From the NCBI GenBank assembly GCA_030435675.1, contig CM059621.1, positions 3,286,001 through 3,350,000 on the forward strand: DNA of 64,000 nt, in the 5' to 3' direction. Source of the DNA: Steinernema hermaphroditum. Lineage: Eukaryota; Nematoda; Chromadorea; Rhabditida; Steinernematidae. A model generated the notes under the pieces. That model ran no database searches. It saw only the letters and a list, made by a program, of their open reading frames with translations, and was not told where the DNA came from. Positions 45,301 to 56,696 of the stretch are shown here, piece by piece. The position numbers and the translations under genes were made by a program. Positions within the stretch are counted from its first letter, which is position 1, and each line of letters opens with the position of its first letter.

Positions 45301-46738
45301 TAGAAGAGTGCCACGTATCTGCACAGTCGTGATTTGAATACGCCATGAAGGTTGTCGATCAACATAATCCGAAAACATGGGATTTGTTCAAAAATAATCA
45401 CAGGCGCTCTTTGCCTCCATCTGCTAGCGAAGTCTGCCACGTCACTTAATCTCTCAAAAATCATTGTGCGAAAACTATTTTATATGATCGGTGAGCTACG
45501 AAATCTGTTCAACGTTGTTACTTTACAGTATTTTAAGAAACAAACTCTATTGCAGCTAGCACAATCAGCTTCTTCTGTTCCGGGTCTGATTTAAGATGTG
45601 GCAGGAAGGCAAACGCACAAGAATCTATGGTAATACGAGCTCATCGTCTGGTGTCACAGGCTTTTGCCTTGCGATACGTCCTATATATGCAAGAGAAAGC
45701 AAGAATCACACCGTTGACCTTGATCTCCTTATAGCTATCTCTAACCATATGTATGATATATTATAAACAAATAGTCATTTGCCGCAAACAATAACGTTTA
45801 GTGGAAACAGTTCTTTTTGTCGTTAGGCCTGTATGCCTTGTTAGAGCCGCGATCGGTGTTCTCTGTAGAGACGAAGCGAAAGTTGAATTTCAACTAAACA
45901 TCGTGCGTTCGAGTAAGATGGTAAGTATTGGAAAAACAATGCGCCATTACACATAATATCATAGTGTTTCTTTTCCTACGTTGAACAAATCTGAAAAGTT
46001 GAATCCCTAAAATGTGTTCGTTATGTGAGTCACAAACGTGTCAAAAATGCGACCTGCAGGCGAAAACAAAAAGTACTCTTAATAAATTTCAAGGTCATTT
46101 GTAGCAAAACGTTGCGTTAGTACATGTGCTGAAGAATTCATCGCATAGGTGCGGCTTGTCAGTTATTCTACTGCACTGAAGAACATGTCTTGCTGAAATA
46201 GAAAGTGCACAAGCCTAGATATTAGGACACCATTCTCAAGATGATAGATTAATCCGTTGTTCTTAATTTATGGTTCTTGTTGCAATTTATCCATTAATGT
46301 ATCCACGTCTATATATTTAGTGTTTCTTATGGCGATGCTGAAGTGTCCAGTGACTCTCTATAATGACTTTCAGTATGATATCATTTGACTTCCTTTTTCG
46401 CTCACATGACCACACACGGAACTCGCACTTCTCGGCTAAAGCTAATGCGTTATTCAGAGAACTAAAGGTGGTATTTAGATCAGGACAACTGAAATCAGGG
46501 CAAGTATGCCTTTCCATGCCAATTGCAGGTTGGTTTTACCCTGGGTTAAGTTCAGCTTGACATCAAGTTTTTCTTCAGTTGCCTCCGAAAGTGTAATCCT
46601 TAGTTAGGATGACAAATGCATGTTTTGTTTTCAATTACGTGTTGCAACTGAAAGTCCGGTCTCCGTGATATTTACGTCAGTTTAGTGCTAAAGCTTTCAG
46701 AAGCATCGTTCGCGTCATTCGTGAGCACTCTTGCAAAT
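45301..46738. other. Spacer between the Gly-rich gene and PFFW peptide 2
   Basis: No gene with support. Short frames only (under 81 codons). Confidence 0.35.
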
Positions 46739-47179
46739 ATGCAGCGTCCGATGCTCGTTCTCTGCGTCTTCCTCATCGCCTTTGCAGACGCCTCGCCATA
46801 TTTATTTCTAAAGAAAATGGCTGCAAATGGATTGTATACAGTGCGGGTAAGATTTCGTCTTTGACGGATGTTTAGAGGATGTCACTGTACGGTACCTTTA
46901 TGTGAACAACCTCTTGTATTTAGAAGCTTTTTAGGTGTCATTCACACCTGTTGATCATTACTTTTTGCATCGTAGCTCTTTTCAAGCGAACCATTAAACG
47001 TTCCTTTGAGGCCCGATATTCTAAATTCCGAATTTAAGGAGCAACTCCGCGCGTCATCTCCGCAGCCGTCGTCTAACGAACAGAGTGGATGCGATCTTCT
47101 GCTAGAGTCACCTTTCTTCTGGCGGCTTCGCGTTCTCACCTATCGTCATCCGACGAACAACGATCGTGGTGCCTGTTGA
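46739..47179 (+). CDS. PFFW-cysteine secreted peptide 2 (103 aa)
   Basis: Two exons, 46739-46846 and 46976-47179, with a 129-bp intron (GTAAGA..CGTAG). The signal peptide MQRPMLVLCVFLIAFADA is followed by 'SPYLFLKKMAANGLY', matching the first-exon end of the gene at 42099. Exon 2 is longer by a Ser/Pro/Gln-rich stretch and then reads Cys-DLLLES-PFFW-RLRV..RGAC, again six residues from Cys to PFFW and 17 from PFFW to the terminal Cys. Intron position relative to the KMAANG block is the same. Unknown function; presumably secreted. Confidence 0.8.
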
Positions 47180-47789
47180 TAGTTAACGTAATACACTAGA
47201 ATAAACGAAATTAATGCAAATCGCACAAAGTGGCACGTCTGGACTTCACCGTGATCATGGCGTTCAGCGCCGAAGTACAGGGCAGGTGCTCGATACCTGT
47301 AATTCAATTGTCGGAAACATGCATTTTAAATGGTCTTCTCGGGTAAAGTACAGCCTTGCCATTAACGGTGTTTGAACCTGACGCTTTATGCCCGCTTTTC
47401 TCCATGTGTGCAAGACGATCTTTGCAATAAATTAACAGATCTGTGACGTGTTTTATGAATACCGCAACATTCGCATTGCGCGACAACGGACTCCTTAAAA
47501 ACAAGATATCTGATCTGTCCCACAGTTCATAATTTATTCACATCATAACACGTTGTCACATTTCCCACCATAACACTCAATCACCATACTTAGAACGCGG
47601 TGCGATTACTCGAACGCTAAGATGTCTATTCAGGTGCTTGTAGCTATCGTATACTATTTTCTTAAGATCCGTTGAGGATTTCCGCGCCTATGTGTAACTA
47701 ATAATTCACAGAAAATATTAGATGTGCATGCGGAACAAGACCTATTTGAGAATCGCTTATTACCCTTAATAGAAAATGGCAAATTTGTG
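47180..47789. other. Spacer
   Basis: An AATAAA-like signal (AGAATAAACG) lies just after the peptide gene, near 47199. Nothing else is supported. Confidence 0.35.
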
Positions 47790-47865
47790 CAATTAGTCAA
47801 CTGCGTTAGCTGTTTGATCGCAAAGTGTGGAGTCGTAGGTTCGATCCCCGGTGGACATGTTTATT
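47790..47865 (+). repeat. tRNA-like sequence (pseudogene or SINE head)
   Basis: TAGTCAACTGCG (A-box pattern) starts 44 nt before AGGTTCGATCCC (perfect B-box), exactly tRNA spacing. The T-loop is TTCGATC with only two or three stem pairs left, and the anticodon and acceptor stems do not pair. It is not a functional tRNA; it could still recruit polymerase III. Confidence 0.5.
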
Positions 47866-49671
47866 CTTATATTCTTTGCAACAGTACACGATGCTTATGG
47901 AAGCGATTATGAAGTCTCCTCTCTGAAGCAAACGTATTTCCGGCTCGTTCACCGCGATCAATGAGAGTGATATGTATTTGAATTTTCGTCTAAAACAGAG
48001 TTTGAGTAGCTAATTGGGTAGCTAATTTTGGGATAACTAGTTACATATGTGCGTTCCCAAAGATTAAGCCCGATCGGAGTTGAACGGAATAGTGCTTGCA
48101 CGGTAAACGGAATAGTCCTTGTGAGCTTGCAACGAAAAAGAAATCATATAAGAAGCCTGAATCATGGAAGGCACGTGTGCCCTGCAGTATGTTGTATGAG
48201 TTGTATGAGTTGTAAAAACATATTGTAATGCTAACGTAAGCGCGCCGAACTGCGGAATATTTCGTGACGGACCGGAAGTAGCATGCCGACCGGGAAAAAC
48301 GTTTTTATTGTCTTTCTGTTTTTCATCAATGAACTCCCATAAAGAAATTTACAGCTGTCATTCATATAGCGTGGCAGCTTCATACCAATTCCACAGTGGC
48401 CGGAGTGTCCCAGTAAAATAGAATTTCTGTTATTTCATACTCTTTTTGCTGTGCCGCACATCCAATTTAAGGTTAATTACTTTGCGCGCGCATTTTTTGG
48501 ATGAAATTCGTTGCGCTTAAGCTGAATTCTTTATATGTCAATAAAGTTAACATCAAATTGAAGATATAACATACGAATACGTCTTTTAAGGGAGGCCTTT
48601 ATAACGAAAGATAAAGAGTTATCTGTGACGTACATGTCCTGAAGAACAGCGAACGTATGTAATCGACTTCCTGTTTTTAACAAAACGTACTCAAACACGA
48701 CAAGGGCTTATTCATTCATCTCTACGTGCTCATAGCAAATCTATAAATTGTCCAAAACACATCGCTGTATAGTAATGCGTGTCGTGTGGATGCGTTTCAT
48801 ACAAATAGTATGTGGTCTCAACCTCCTAACGAGGTCGTATAATACAATATAATTCAATGCTCACCTCAAGTTTTCACATTTCGTCAAGTAGTCACGTAAA
48901 AAATAACTTTTCCCACCAAGTTTCAATTGCCTACGAGTAAAAATTCCCACCTTAACATTCAGTAAACAATTTTGTCCACTTTCAATGACTAACGAGGAAG
49001 TGCTTTCCTACGCCTCTTCACGAAGAGTTCAAAGTCAAGATACATCCGGTCGGAAATCTTAGATACAAATAGCCGGTCGTGTCAACCGTTAAACGAGGTC
49101 GTAGAATACGTGGAAAATGATCGTTGGCTGTCATAAATCTTTGCTGATCCCTTTCGATAGTAACCTCGATGTTTTCTTCATTCGCTGCAGCCGTGACTTT
49201 ATCAAAAACAACAATTACATCCCACGTATAGCAGCACTTCACCGAATTTCCACTCAAATAATTCCTATTTTGGACGTTCTGCCCTTTAATTCATGTTTTC
49301 AATTTAATCTTCTCGACCATCAGCCAAACGCTTTAGACTACTGATTCACAGGTATTACGATGGGTGCACAAACATTAATTTGACTGACAGGACTTTCAGA
49401 ATTTGGGGCGTGCAATGAATAGGTATGGGGCACCCATTCTTCTCACTCGAATTAGCACTTCCATTCCCGTAGTTTCGTAGCCTGTAAGTTCTAACAATAT
49501 ACTACGTGTACAATGACGCTTATGGTACGCGATAAAGGAAACTAAGTGGTTTTTAGGAAACTTTCTTAGAGATTTCTCATAAATACCTTTTGTTATCGTG
49601 AGAACAATACGCCTTTATTCCCTTAAATAACATTGAAATGATCAAAGCTTTCGTTTAGTCATCTGAATCTC
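47866..49671. other. 1.8-kb spacer
   Basis: Short frames only. I see no genes, TIRs or tandem arrays beyond small duplications such as TGAGTTGTATGAGTTGTA (about 48190-48210). Confidence 0.35.
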
Positions 49672-49960
49672 ATGTTGCGGTCTGCAGTGTTGTTCCTTAT
49701 TGTTTTCACTCTGTTCGAGGCTACCTCTGCGTACTTCATGTTTTATGAACCAATTCCAGGGGATAATGTCGCAGAGGTAAGTTTTTTTTGTGGCTTTCTG
49801 TATACACTTAGCCCTGTTTCAGTATCCACCAATGGAAGCGACACCAAATAAGTTCTCTTTGAGATGCCTTCTTTCACCGAATCTTCCCTTCTTCTGGGTG
49901 CGCAAGACACAAGAACTGGGCGATGGACGAGTTGTGCACTTCAACGTGGCCGACTGTTGA
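49672..49960 (+). CDS. PFFW-cysteine secreted peptide 3 (80 aa)
   Basis: Two exons, 49672-49776 and 49823-49960 (46-bp intron, GTAAGT..TTTCAG). The signal peptide MLRSAVLFLIVFTLFEATSA begins 'MLR' like peptide 1. The first exon lacks the KMAANG block, but the C-terminal half has the same frame of landmarks: Cys-LLSPNL-PFFW-VRK..ADC, six residues between Cys and PFFW and 19 to the terminal Cys. It is therefore the most diverged of the three cysteine-type members, and the conserved loop is probably the functional part. Confidence 0.8.
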
Positions 49961-51081
49961 CGTCGTTTTAATGAAGGGATATGTTCAATGTGTTATGTTA
50001 TCGTGAGGAACTTGTCACTGTTTGTGGATAAATCGCAGGTATACATGTGATCTGCACAACACATCTTCGATTGTTTCGTATTAAGCATATCGTAGTCGGA
50101 CCAATCAGTGAAACTTAAAGAGCAGCGATCGCTATTATGCTGGCAATGTTGTTTCCCATTTTTAAAGAAAACGATCCAAGAATACGACTTGATTGTCGTC
50201 TAGATTGTGATATCTATGCTATCGCCCATTTAGCAAATATGCGGAAGTAAATCTGTCATCATCAATTTGCAGCAATTGGACAAAGAGCTCCTTACCGCTG
50301 CCCGACCACTCGCACCGCCAAGCCACCAAGATACGCTGCAACATCGAGCCACGCTGGAGATGGTATTTCACTTTATGCGTTCCATCTTCGTCCACGGCAC
50401 CAATCTGAAGCCGGGAACTCCTATGTCGGCACCTCTTTGGTCTAATGGCATGTCGAACCAATGATGAGATCTCTCCCGATGTGCTATGAGTCAATCGGAA
50501 TCAGCCACTTCTCTGCTTCGAAGTCTCGGTACGTGACAACTCGCCGCCGCCAACTCGCCGCCGGCCGACTCGCATCACAGAGTTCTACTCGGACGTCGTG
50601 TTGTGCTTCGAAGAAGGAAGTGACATTTGCCTCCTTTTTGTGTCATAATCTGTGTCGTGTACGGCTAAATGCCGTTGATTCAAGAGATAAGTCTCGAAAC
50701 GGAAATGCACGTAACTGTGAAGGGGATTATTTTTCGGCAACTCAAACTTGAAGGCAGTTATTTTCTTGGCAACGCAGCTGTCCCGTATCACACCATATCG
50801 ATCATGTTCATTACTCTCCAGAAATACCAGCATGCTAACATTCTGGCATTGAGCTCAAACAACCAAACAACCGACAAACTGGTAGAGCGTCGAAAGTGAT
50901 AGAAATCGAGAATTTTGATTATTTTTGATTTCCGTGCCATGTCGCAAACCGGTTATTCGAACATTTGGTATATGTTTTACTCAATCAAATCGACGTTTTA
51001 TTTCAAAAGTACCACTAAAATGCATACTGACTTCTCGAAAGATTCATCTTGATATTCAACGCGTATAATACTGTAAAGCAT
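49961..51081. other. Spacer
   Basis: Overlapping frames of 65-96 codons on both strands at 50219-50900 show no family, signal peptide or splice logic. Confidence 0.35.
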
Positions 51082-51356
51082 TCACACAAATAGTCTCATG
51101 TTCCAGCGTTGATTTTGTCCGGGCGAAGGTTTCTTGTATAAGACCTTTACAGGTACGATGGTCTCATCCATAATTGGCGCATTAGCTGGAAGCTGAGAAG
51201 CACCCTCAGATTTCTCTTCAAAGCCAACGTTATCCTGTGTGGAAGTCATAGTTCGTTACCTGGTAGATCCAGAAATTTGAAATTGCTGAAGTAGTGGGCA
51301 TCGGCAACAGTCATGAAGCAGCAGTATAGCATCACTGCGAGAATTATGTATTTCAT
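51082..51356 (-). CDS. Small secreted peptide precursor (76 aa)
   Basis: Two exons on the minus strand, 51356-51260 and 51215-51082, with a 44-bp intron (GTAACG..TTTGAAG; the acceptor is weak but the only one that keeps the frame). The signal peptide MKYIILAVMLYCCFMTVADA is followed by 'HYFSNFKFLDLP', which echoes the aromatic start of the PFFW genes. The end reads 'KKPSPGQNQRWNMRLFV'. There is no cysteine in the mature part. KK and lone basic sites are possible cleavage points. Family unknown. Confidence 0.6.
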
Positions 51357-53795
51357 GTTCGCTCGTTTCTGAAAGAGGCAACACGAAGAATGAAGTAATG
51401 AAATATTTCAAACGAATAAAACAAATATTGTTCTCCAATTTTACAGTCTACCAGATATGAATAGCAAGGACAAACGCACCCCGTCTGCACAAAAACACAA
51501 AATAAAATCATTTTCCCGCGGATTGGCGCAGCTCCATGATGAGGTAATTAAATTTTAATTGAAGCCATTCGTCAGTCGCCCACTGTCGGATTAATGGGAA
51601 ATCCCGTTGTTAATTAATGTGGATGTAACCACGCAGTTTCTCGTTGACGTCAGCAAAAGGCATTAGGCGCCAAATGTGAGACGTAAAAGGGGATCAAAGA
51701 TTGTCTAATCACGGGAAAGCCATTTACCAATGGGAAATAAAAGGAGGACCGGATTTCAGAAGTCGGTTGGTGTTTTTTTTACGTTTGGTTTCAGTTTTGG
51801 CGCAAGTTACGCTTTTAGTTTGTTAATAAAGTTTTCTTTTGCAATTGTGCTGGCACTGGGTGAACTCTGGAATGAGAATTAATGGGTTTTAGTGAAAACA
51901 TGACCGATTTTTTGAGTTATAGATCTTTTGGGCCACCCTGTTTTCACCGAAAATAAACATAAGACTCAAATGTTGCCTGAGACATATGGTTCTAAAATAT
52001 TTTGTGAATAACTGCAGTTTTGAGCAGGTTGCAGTGGACATTTGCATAGCTAGTTAAGAAAAAAAACTAGCTCGGCTACCCGGAAACAGAGAAATTTTAC
52101 CAAAACACCCACTTAATTGTGTTTTGCTGTGTCAAGCCCACTCAAGCAAATGTCAGTCAGCAAGCTCCAGGAGTGACGCGTGTTAGAGGCCACAAAGCAA
52201 TTTGAAGAGCTTGTAAAGCAAACGTTACGTTGTCAGAAGAAAGGACAAAAATATTTGAATGTGCGTACGAGCAACAAATTACAGTACTATATTGTGTGAC
52301 CTAGTTACGGAAAGAATGGCAAAGAACGATGTGATCATAACAAGTAACAGCGTACGATTTTTTTAAAGGAATGATACGTAATCAGTAAAGCTGACTTGTT
52401 AAAATCGCGCAAATCATAGCAACAAAATTGTGAGTTTCACCTAAGAGCAGAAATCACAGAAAACTGTCTCCCCATTTTCACACACATACCCCTTGTGTCT
52501 GATCGTTAACGCTATCTTCATGCCGTTCGTCGCGAACAGTGAAAACGAATTTGAAAAAAGCGGTGATCTTTCCTCTTCCACCGTTGATCCTACGAAAACA
52601 GTGACTTAAAAATGGTTCATTAAGAAGAGCGCATTCAAACAAATACCAATTTCCATACCTCCCTTTCTCCGAAAATTGTGCCCTACCACTAATTTGAATA
52701 ACAACTCTGCGTGACTTTTGACCACTATTTAGAGGACGAAAACAATCAGATCGGAGAACTTTGAACATCCTTGGCATATGCGAAGCGCTTTGCAGATGTC
52801 GTATATTCTTTGCACATGCACAGGAATACCGTCAGCGCTACGCAATATAGCAACAACACCAACAGGTCGTAAAACCGAACCTCAAACCAAAAAATTGTTT
52901 AACACGAAGTATAAAAGGAAAGAGGTCCGTAGACTATTAAAATCTCATACACAAAATAATTTTGAAATACAATCGTAAGGGTCTCCAGTCTTCTACATCA
53001 CGAATTTCTCATTCACTCATTCACATTCACGGAGCTGCGTACACTCTCGCGCACATTTTGTAGCTATACCTATCAAACCAGTTTTAGGTATAGTTTTGAA
53101 CAGTATTGAGTATTCTGTGGTCGCAAGCAACGTTGTGAAAGTCGGGGGCTCAAAATCAGAAGCGGCCTCCTGCTCACGATGTTTTCCTGGAAAGTTCAAT
53201 GTATCCATCAATGCTCTGTTAATTAGAGATGCACGCTAAAAAACGGAAGAAGATCGATAAAATGAGACAAAAATCGTGAGCATGTTTTGGTGTGCGCAGT
53301 ACGAGTAGCGAAGTTCTTCGATGGTATATTCTCAGGAGTTGTACTACTTAACAAGCAGATATACAGAAAGCTTCGAAAAACACCTATTACATGATCGGGC
53401 TGACATCGGTGTCCTACGGCTTTCCAGTATTCTCCGCTCTTCGTGTCTTTCATTTCGGTTTTTCATTTTTAACTTTTACACCTGATCAGTGTTTTGTCCA
53501 AGTGCAGCGACAAGCTGCACCTAGCGGATTTATAATGCTACTACGTTTTGCTAGCCCTGTTAATCCTTGTATTTGATCTCGTTGGAGTAACTTGATTCAG
53601 AACTCGAACTGACTATGAACATTTCACCAAAGTTGTTTACTGTTTTGCAGAGATTTGGTCGTTGAGCAGGTCGCTCAAAACAACAATTAGTAGAGGTGCT
53701 TATTTTTTGCAGGATAATGGAGTCAAAAACAGATCAGTCGTCCTTCTCTCTTCCCTCCAAGCTGTACGAATGCTACTTTTCCTATTTCAGGTGAC
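51357..53795. other. 2.4-kb spacer
   Basis: A minus-strand 99-codon frame (52478-52777) and smaller ones lack recognisable features. An AG acceptor (CCTATTTCAG) lies just upstream of the next ATG. Confidence 0.35.
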
Positions 53796-54095
53796 ATGAC
53801 TGGAAGGGCGATGAAAATGTTCATTATACTAAATGTGGTTTGCATAATGAATGTTGCAATGACCACGGGCTTCGTTTTCAACCCGTATAGACGATGTAAG
53901 TCCCATGCAACGCGAGCAATGTGATTGTTCCTTTCAGACGCCTATTACGACTACGATGTCGAACCGGACAGTTCCATTCCCTCAGAGCTGCTGACACCTT
54001 CCGACGGTGAAGTCATTCTGGCCCTAAAGAAGCAACTACTTCAGCTCTCGCCTTGGTCGTTGAAACGAAGAAGAATGAATTTCCGCATTGACTAA
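53796..54095 (+). CDS. Small secreted protein with an LSPWSLKRR end (85 aa)
   Basis: Two exons, 53796-53895 and 53938-54095 (42-bp intron, GTAAGT..TTTCAG). Three in-frame Met codons open the gene; the third gives the best signal peptide (MFIILNVVCIMNVAMTTG). The ATG lies 5 nt after a TTTCAG site, suggesting trans-splicing. The mature part has 'NPYRRYAYYDYDVEP', an acidic middle, then 'LLQLSPWSLKRRRMNFRID'. SP-W-x-x-(K/R)R aligns loosely with the SPFFWxRR of the peptides at 42-50 kb; no cysteines. A broken copy of its first exon is at 56233. Confidence 0.7.
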
Positions 54096-54533
54096 ATAGA
54101 AGCGGATAAACTCCCTCAAGATCCATTACTTGCTGATCTTGAGTGTCTTGAAATCGTGTAAAGTCAAAGGACTCATTAAAAGTTTGTCATGCAGTCTCGG
54201 GATGTTTTATTCGCTCAACGTTTCTGTGGAGCAGGACGAAGAGAGTATATTTAATCTGCTTAAATAGTGCAGGAAGTGCTATACAGAGAGCAGTCTTTCT
54301 CTCATCATGAAAAAGCAATATCGTCATTGGACGACTGTGATTACGTATTATAAATTTTACCTTCGTCAGTGGTCAGATACGGACATAATTAATTTGTAAG
54401 CACTCTGATTGCTTGAAAGATTGAAGAACAAAATTCTTCGGGAATAGCCGTATGAATATGCGTACTACCTATTAAAAAGTTCGTGCGAATGATTCATTTA
54501 ATACTACGGAACTTGGACAATACAAATGATTTT

Positions 54534-55766
54534 CTAAACCACGGCAGCCTTGCGTTGCTTGTAGTTTCCTCCACCAGCACCACCTCCACCGCCGCCGCCG
54601 CCTCCACGGGCACCTCCACCAGCCTGGTAGCCTCCACCTCCACCACCGCCGGCACCTCCACCTCCAGCTCCACCGCCACCGCCGCCATGTCCTCCGCCAC
54701 CGCCGCCACCATGGCCTCCGCCGCCACCTCCTGCTGCACCGCCGCCGCCACCTCCGTGTCCTCCACCACCACCGCCAGCAGCACCACCTCCGAAACCACT
54801 GACTCCAGCGCTTCTAGCCGGGCAAGGACAGTACTGAGCATCGTGTCCAGGTTGTCCGGGGCCTCCAGGTCCACCAGGTCCGCCGTCTTGTCCAGGAGAT
54901 CCAGGATTACCGGGCGCGCCAGCAGGTCCTGCAGGTCCGGCAGGACCAGGTCCTCCAGGTGCAGCAGGGGCTCCGGCATTTCCAGGAGGTCCAGGCGGGC
55001 CTGCAGGTCCAGCGGGGCCAGGAGTGCTTGTCGATCGAGTGCCAGGGGCTCCAGGATTTCCAGGTGCGCCATCATTGCCAGGACCTCCGGGTGCTCCGGC
55101 ATCTCCAGGAGGACCCTGAGTTCCGGGAGCTCCAGGATTTCCGGGATTGCCAGGCTGTCCATCATTGCCGGGAGCGCCAGGCGGTCCAGGTGGGCCGTCA
55201 GGGCCACCAGGTCCCGGTGGACCAGCAGGGCAAGTGATACATCCTCCACCGCCGTGGCTTGCCGCTCCAGCTGTCGCTTGTCCAGCACCGCCATCCTGTC
55301 CACGATCTCCGGGAAGACCAGGCTCGCCCGGCTGTCCCGGTGGCCCGGGTGGTCCAGCGGGGCAGCTGCTAGCCTGTCGGGAGCATTCTAAAATTTGCAT
55401 CACGCACATAGAGCAACACTGTGCTTACGGCATCCGCCGCCACCTCCACCTCCTCCTCGGCTCTGAGTGCCTCCAGTGACTCCGGCATCGTACTGTCTCT
55501 TGATACGGAACACAGAATCGAACGTAAGGAGATGTCTGTTACGATCCATCATGCCTTTCCAGGCTTCGTTAGACATCGCCTGAAATAAAGATGATACCAA
55601 TAAAATGAAAGTCACTTGCCTTGAATTCGTCCATCTCTGCAAGAACCTCGCGGTACATGTCGTTGACCTCCATGAAGAGGTTGCCAATCACGATGAGACT
55701 GACAATGATGGCGATGCCACTGCCGGCGGAGGCCATGAAGGCTGCTGTCTTCACCCCCGAAAACAT
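54534..55766 (-). CDS. Cuticle collagen 1 (383 aa)
   Basis: Three exons on the minus strand: 55766-55620, 55579-55429 and 55387-54534 (384 codons with stop). The N-terminus has a membrane-anchor/signal helix ([17 protein letters not shown]), then a furin-type site 'FRIKR' before 'QYDAGVTGG' and a Gly run ending in Cys. The triple-helical part has Gly-X-Y blocks split by 'CSRQASSC', 'CITC' and 'YCPC' clusters. The C-terminus is a long [12 protein letters not shown]-rich tail ending 'YKQRKAAVV'. This is the layout of nematode cuticle collagens, secreted by the hypodermis and cross-linked into cuticle. Intron 1 has a GC donor (AAG|GCAAGT). A TATA box (TATATAAG, 55805-55812) lies about 40 bp upstream of the ATG. 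Confidence 0.92.
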
Positions 55767-56232
55767 GGTTGCTGCCGAGGATGGTTTTCATCTTTCCATG
55801 TCCGCTTATATACTGCTTCTGCGAACACAGTTGAATGGTTTCGTGGACTGGAAGATTTATTTGCGATGTTCGGCTATCGGAACGCCCCCGCTTTTGTCGA
55901 TATTACTTGTATAATTATATGAAGAGTGCTAAAACGAGATTAGGCTGAAACCTCGATAGTCACAGGCAAAAGACACAAAAAGCATTCCGATTTTTGCGTT
56001 GCAAGACTATCAGCGATTTTGTGCGCATCTTACGAGTGACCTTCCAACTGAATCCTTTTCATGTGTTTGTTATTGTCCTTCGCGACTGAGAAACCGTGTC
56101 GATCGCCATTCGTCTTTGGTCGAATCCAGTTCTTTGCAAGTAATCTTATCACGATGAAAGCGATGACTTCCGCGATAGCGGGTTTCTCCGATCAAAGGTG
56201 TCACATAATAACCTCATAATACAATAAATCGA
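55767..56232 (-). promoter_or_regulatory. Duplicated collagen upstream region
   Basis: It contains the TATA box at 55805-55812 and about 450 bp that match 60812-61300. The shared part includes a long block (about 56040-56215) beginning GAGTGACCTTCCAACTGAAT. Its conservation outside coding sequence shows that the duplication unit included upstream DNA. Confidence 0.6.
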
Positions 56233-56345
56233 TGAAAATTTTCATTACACTGAACATCGTTTATATAATGAACGCTGCGATGCTGTCTTTGTTTTCAATC
56301 CATACACACGATTGAAACTAAATTACCAACCAAACGAGCAATGTG
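56233..56345 (+). pseudogene. Broken first exon of the LSPWSLKRR-type secreted gene
   Basis: ATGAAAATTTTCATTACACT parallels the start at 53811, and the alignment continues to the intron segment GAGCAATGTG. A stop arises where the splice donor should be (CGATTGAAACT in place of CGATGTAAGT). No second exon is found. Confidence 0.75.
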
Positions 56346-56696
56346 GAATTGGCTTGGGCTTGACGCTCCTGGCTCGTGAGTCAGATGTGGCGAGAGTCCA
56401 TCTTTCGTATGATCTGTTGGGGCCAGTTGCGAACGTTCCTGAGAGGTAGCGCGAAGAGAGTATAGATATATGAATGATAAAACAATTACATTAGATACAA
56501 GGATGAGAGATGACCATGCGCAATGGACGTACGCACGCCAGTGATGAACACAACTCGCACTTGTTCACCGCTTTTGAAAGTGGGCTAGACATGAGATGCG
56601 AATGAAAAACCCACATTTTCTATTCTCCAATCCAAAGTAAACTTGCAAATAGCAATACATATTTTTCGATTCAACTTTATGCATATACACATGTCA

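Noticed and set aside
44539..45303. 254-codon plus-strand Ser/Arg-rich frame
   Set aside because: It is the antisense of the Gly/Ala-rich gene; Gly-rich codons (GGA/GGT) read backwards give Ser/Thr/Pro. The same happens at 6684-7401.
47790..47865. Functional tRNA gene
   Set aside because: Anticodon and acceptor stems do not pair; only the boxes and T-loop remain.
42099..49960. PFFW peptides as true somatostatin homologues
   Set aside because: The loop is about 27-29 residues between cysteines against about 10 in somatostatin, and the residue after FFW is not conserved as Lys. Only a superficial likeness.
52478..52777. 99-codon minus-strand frame
   Set aside because: Basic, low-hydrophobicity, no domain and no exon context.
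54483..55391. About 300-codon Ser/Thr/Arg-rich frame opposite collagen 1 (also at 59166-60068 and 61748-62653)
   Set aside because: Antisense shadows of Gly-X-Y repeats; no signal peptide, domain or splice logic. The GC-rich collagen frame explains their length.
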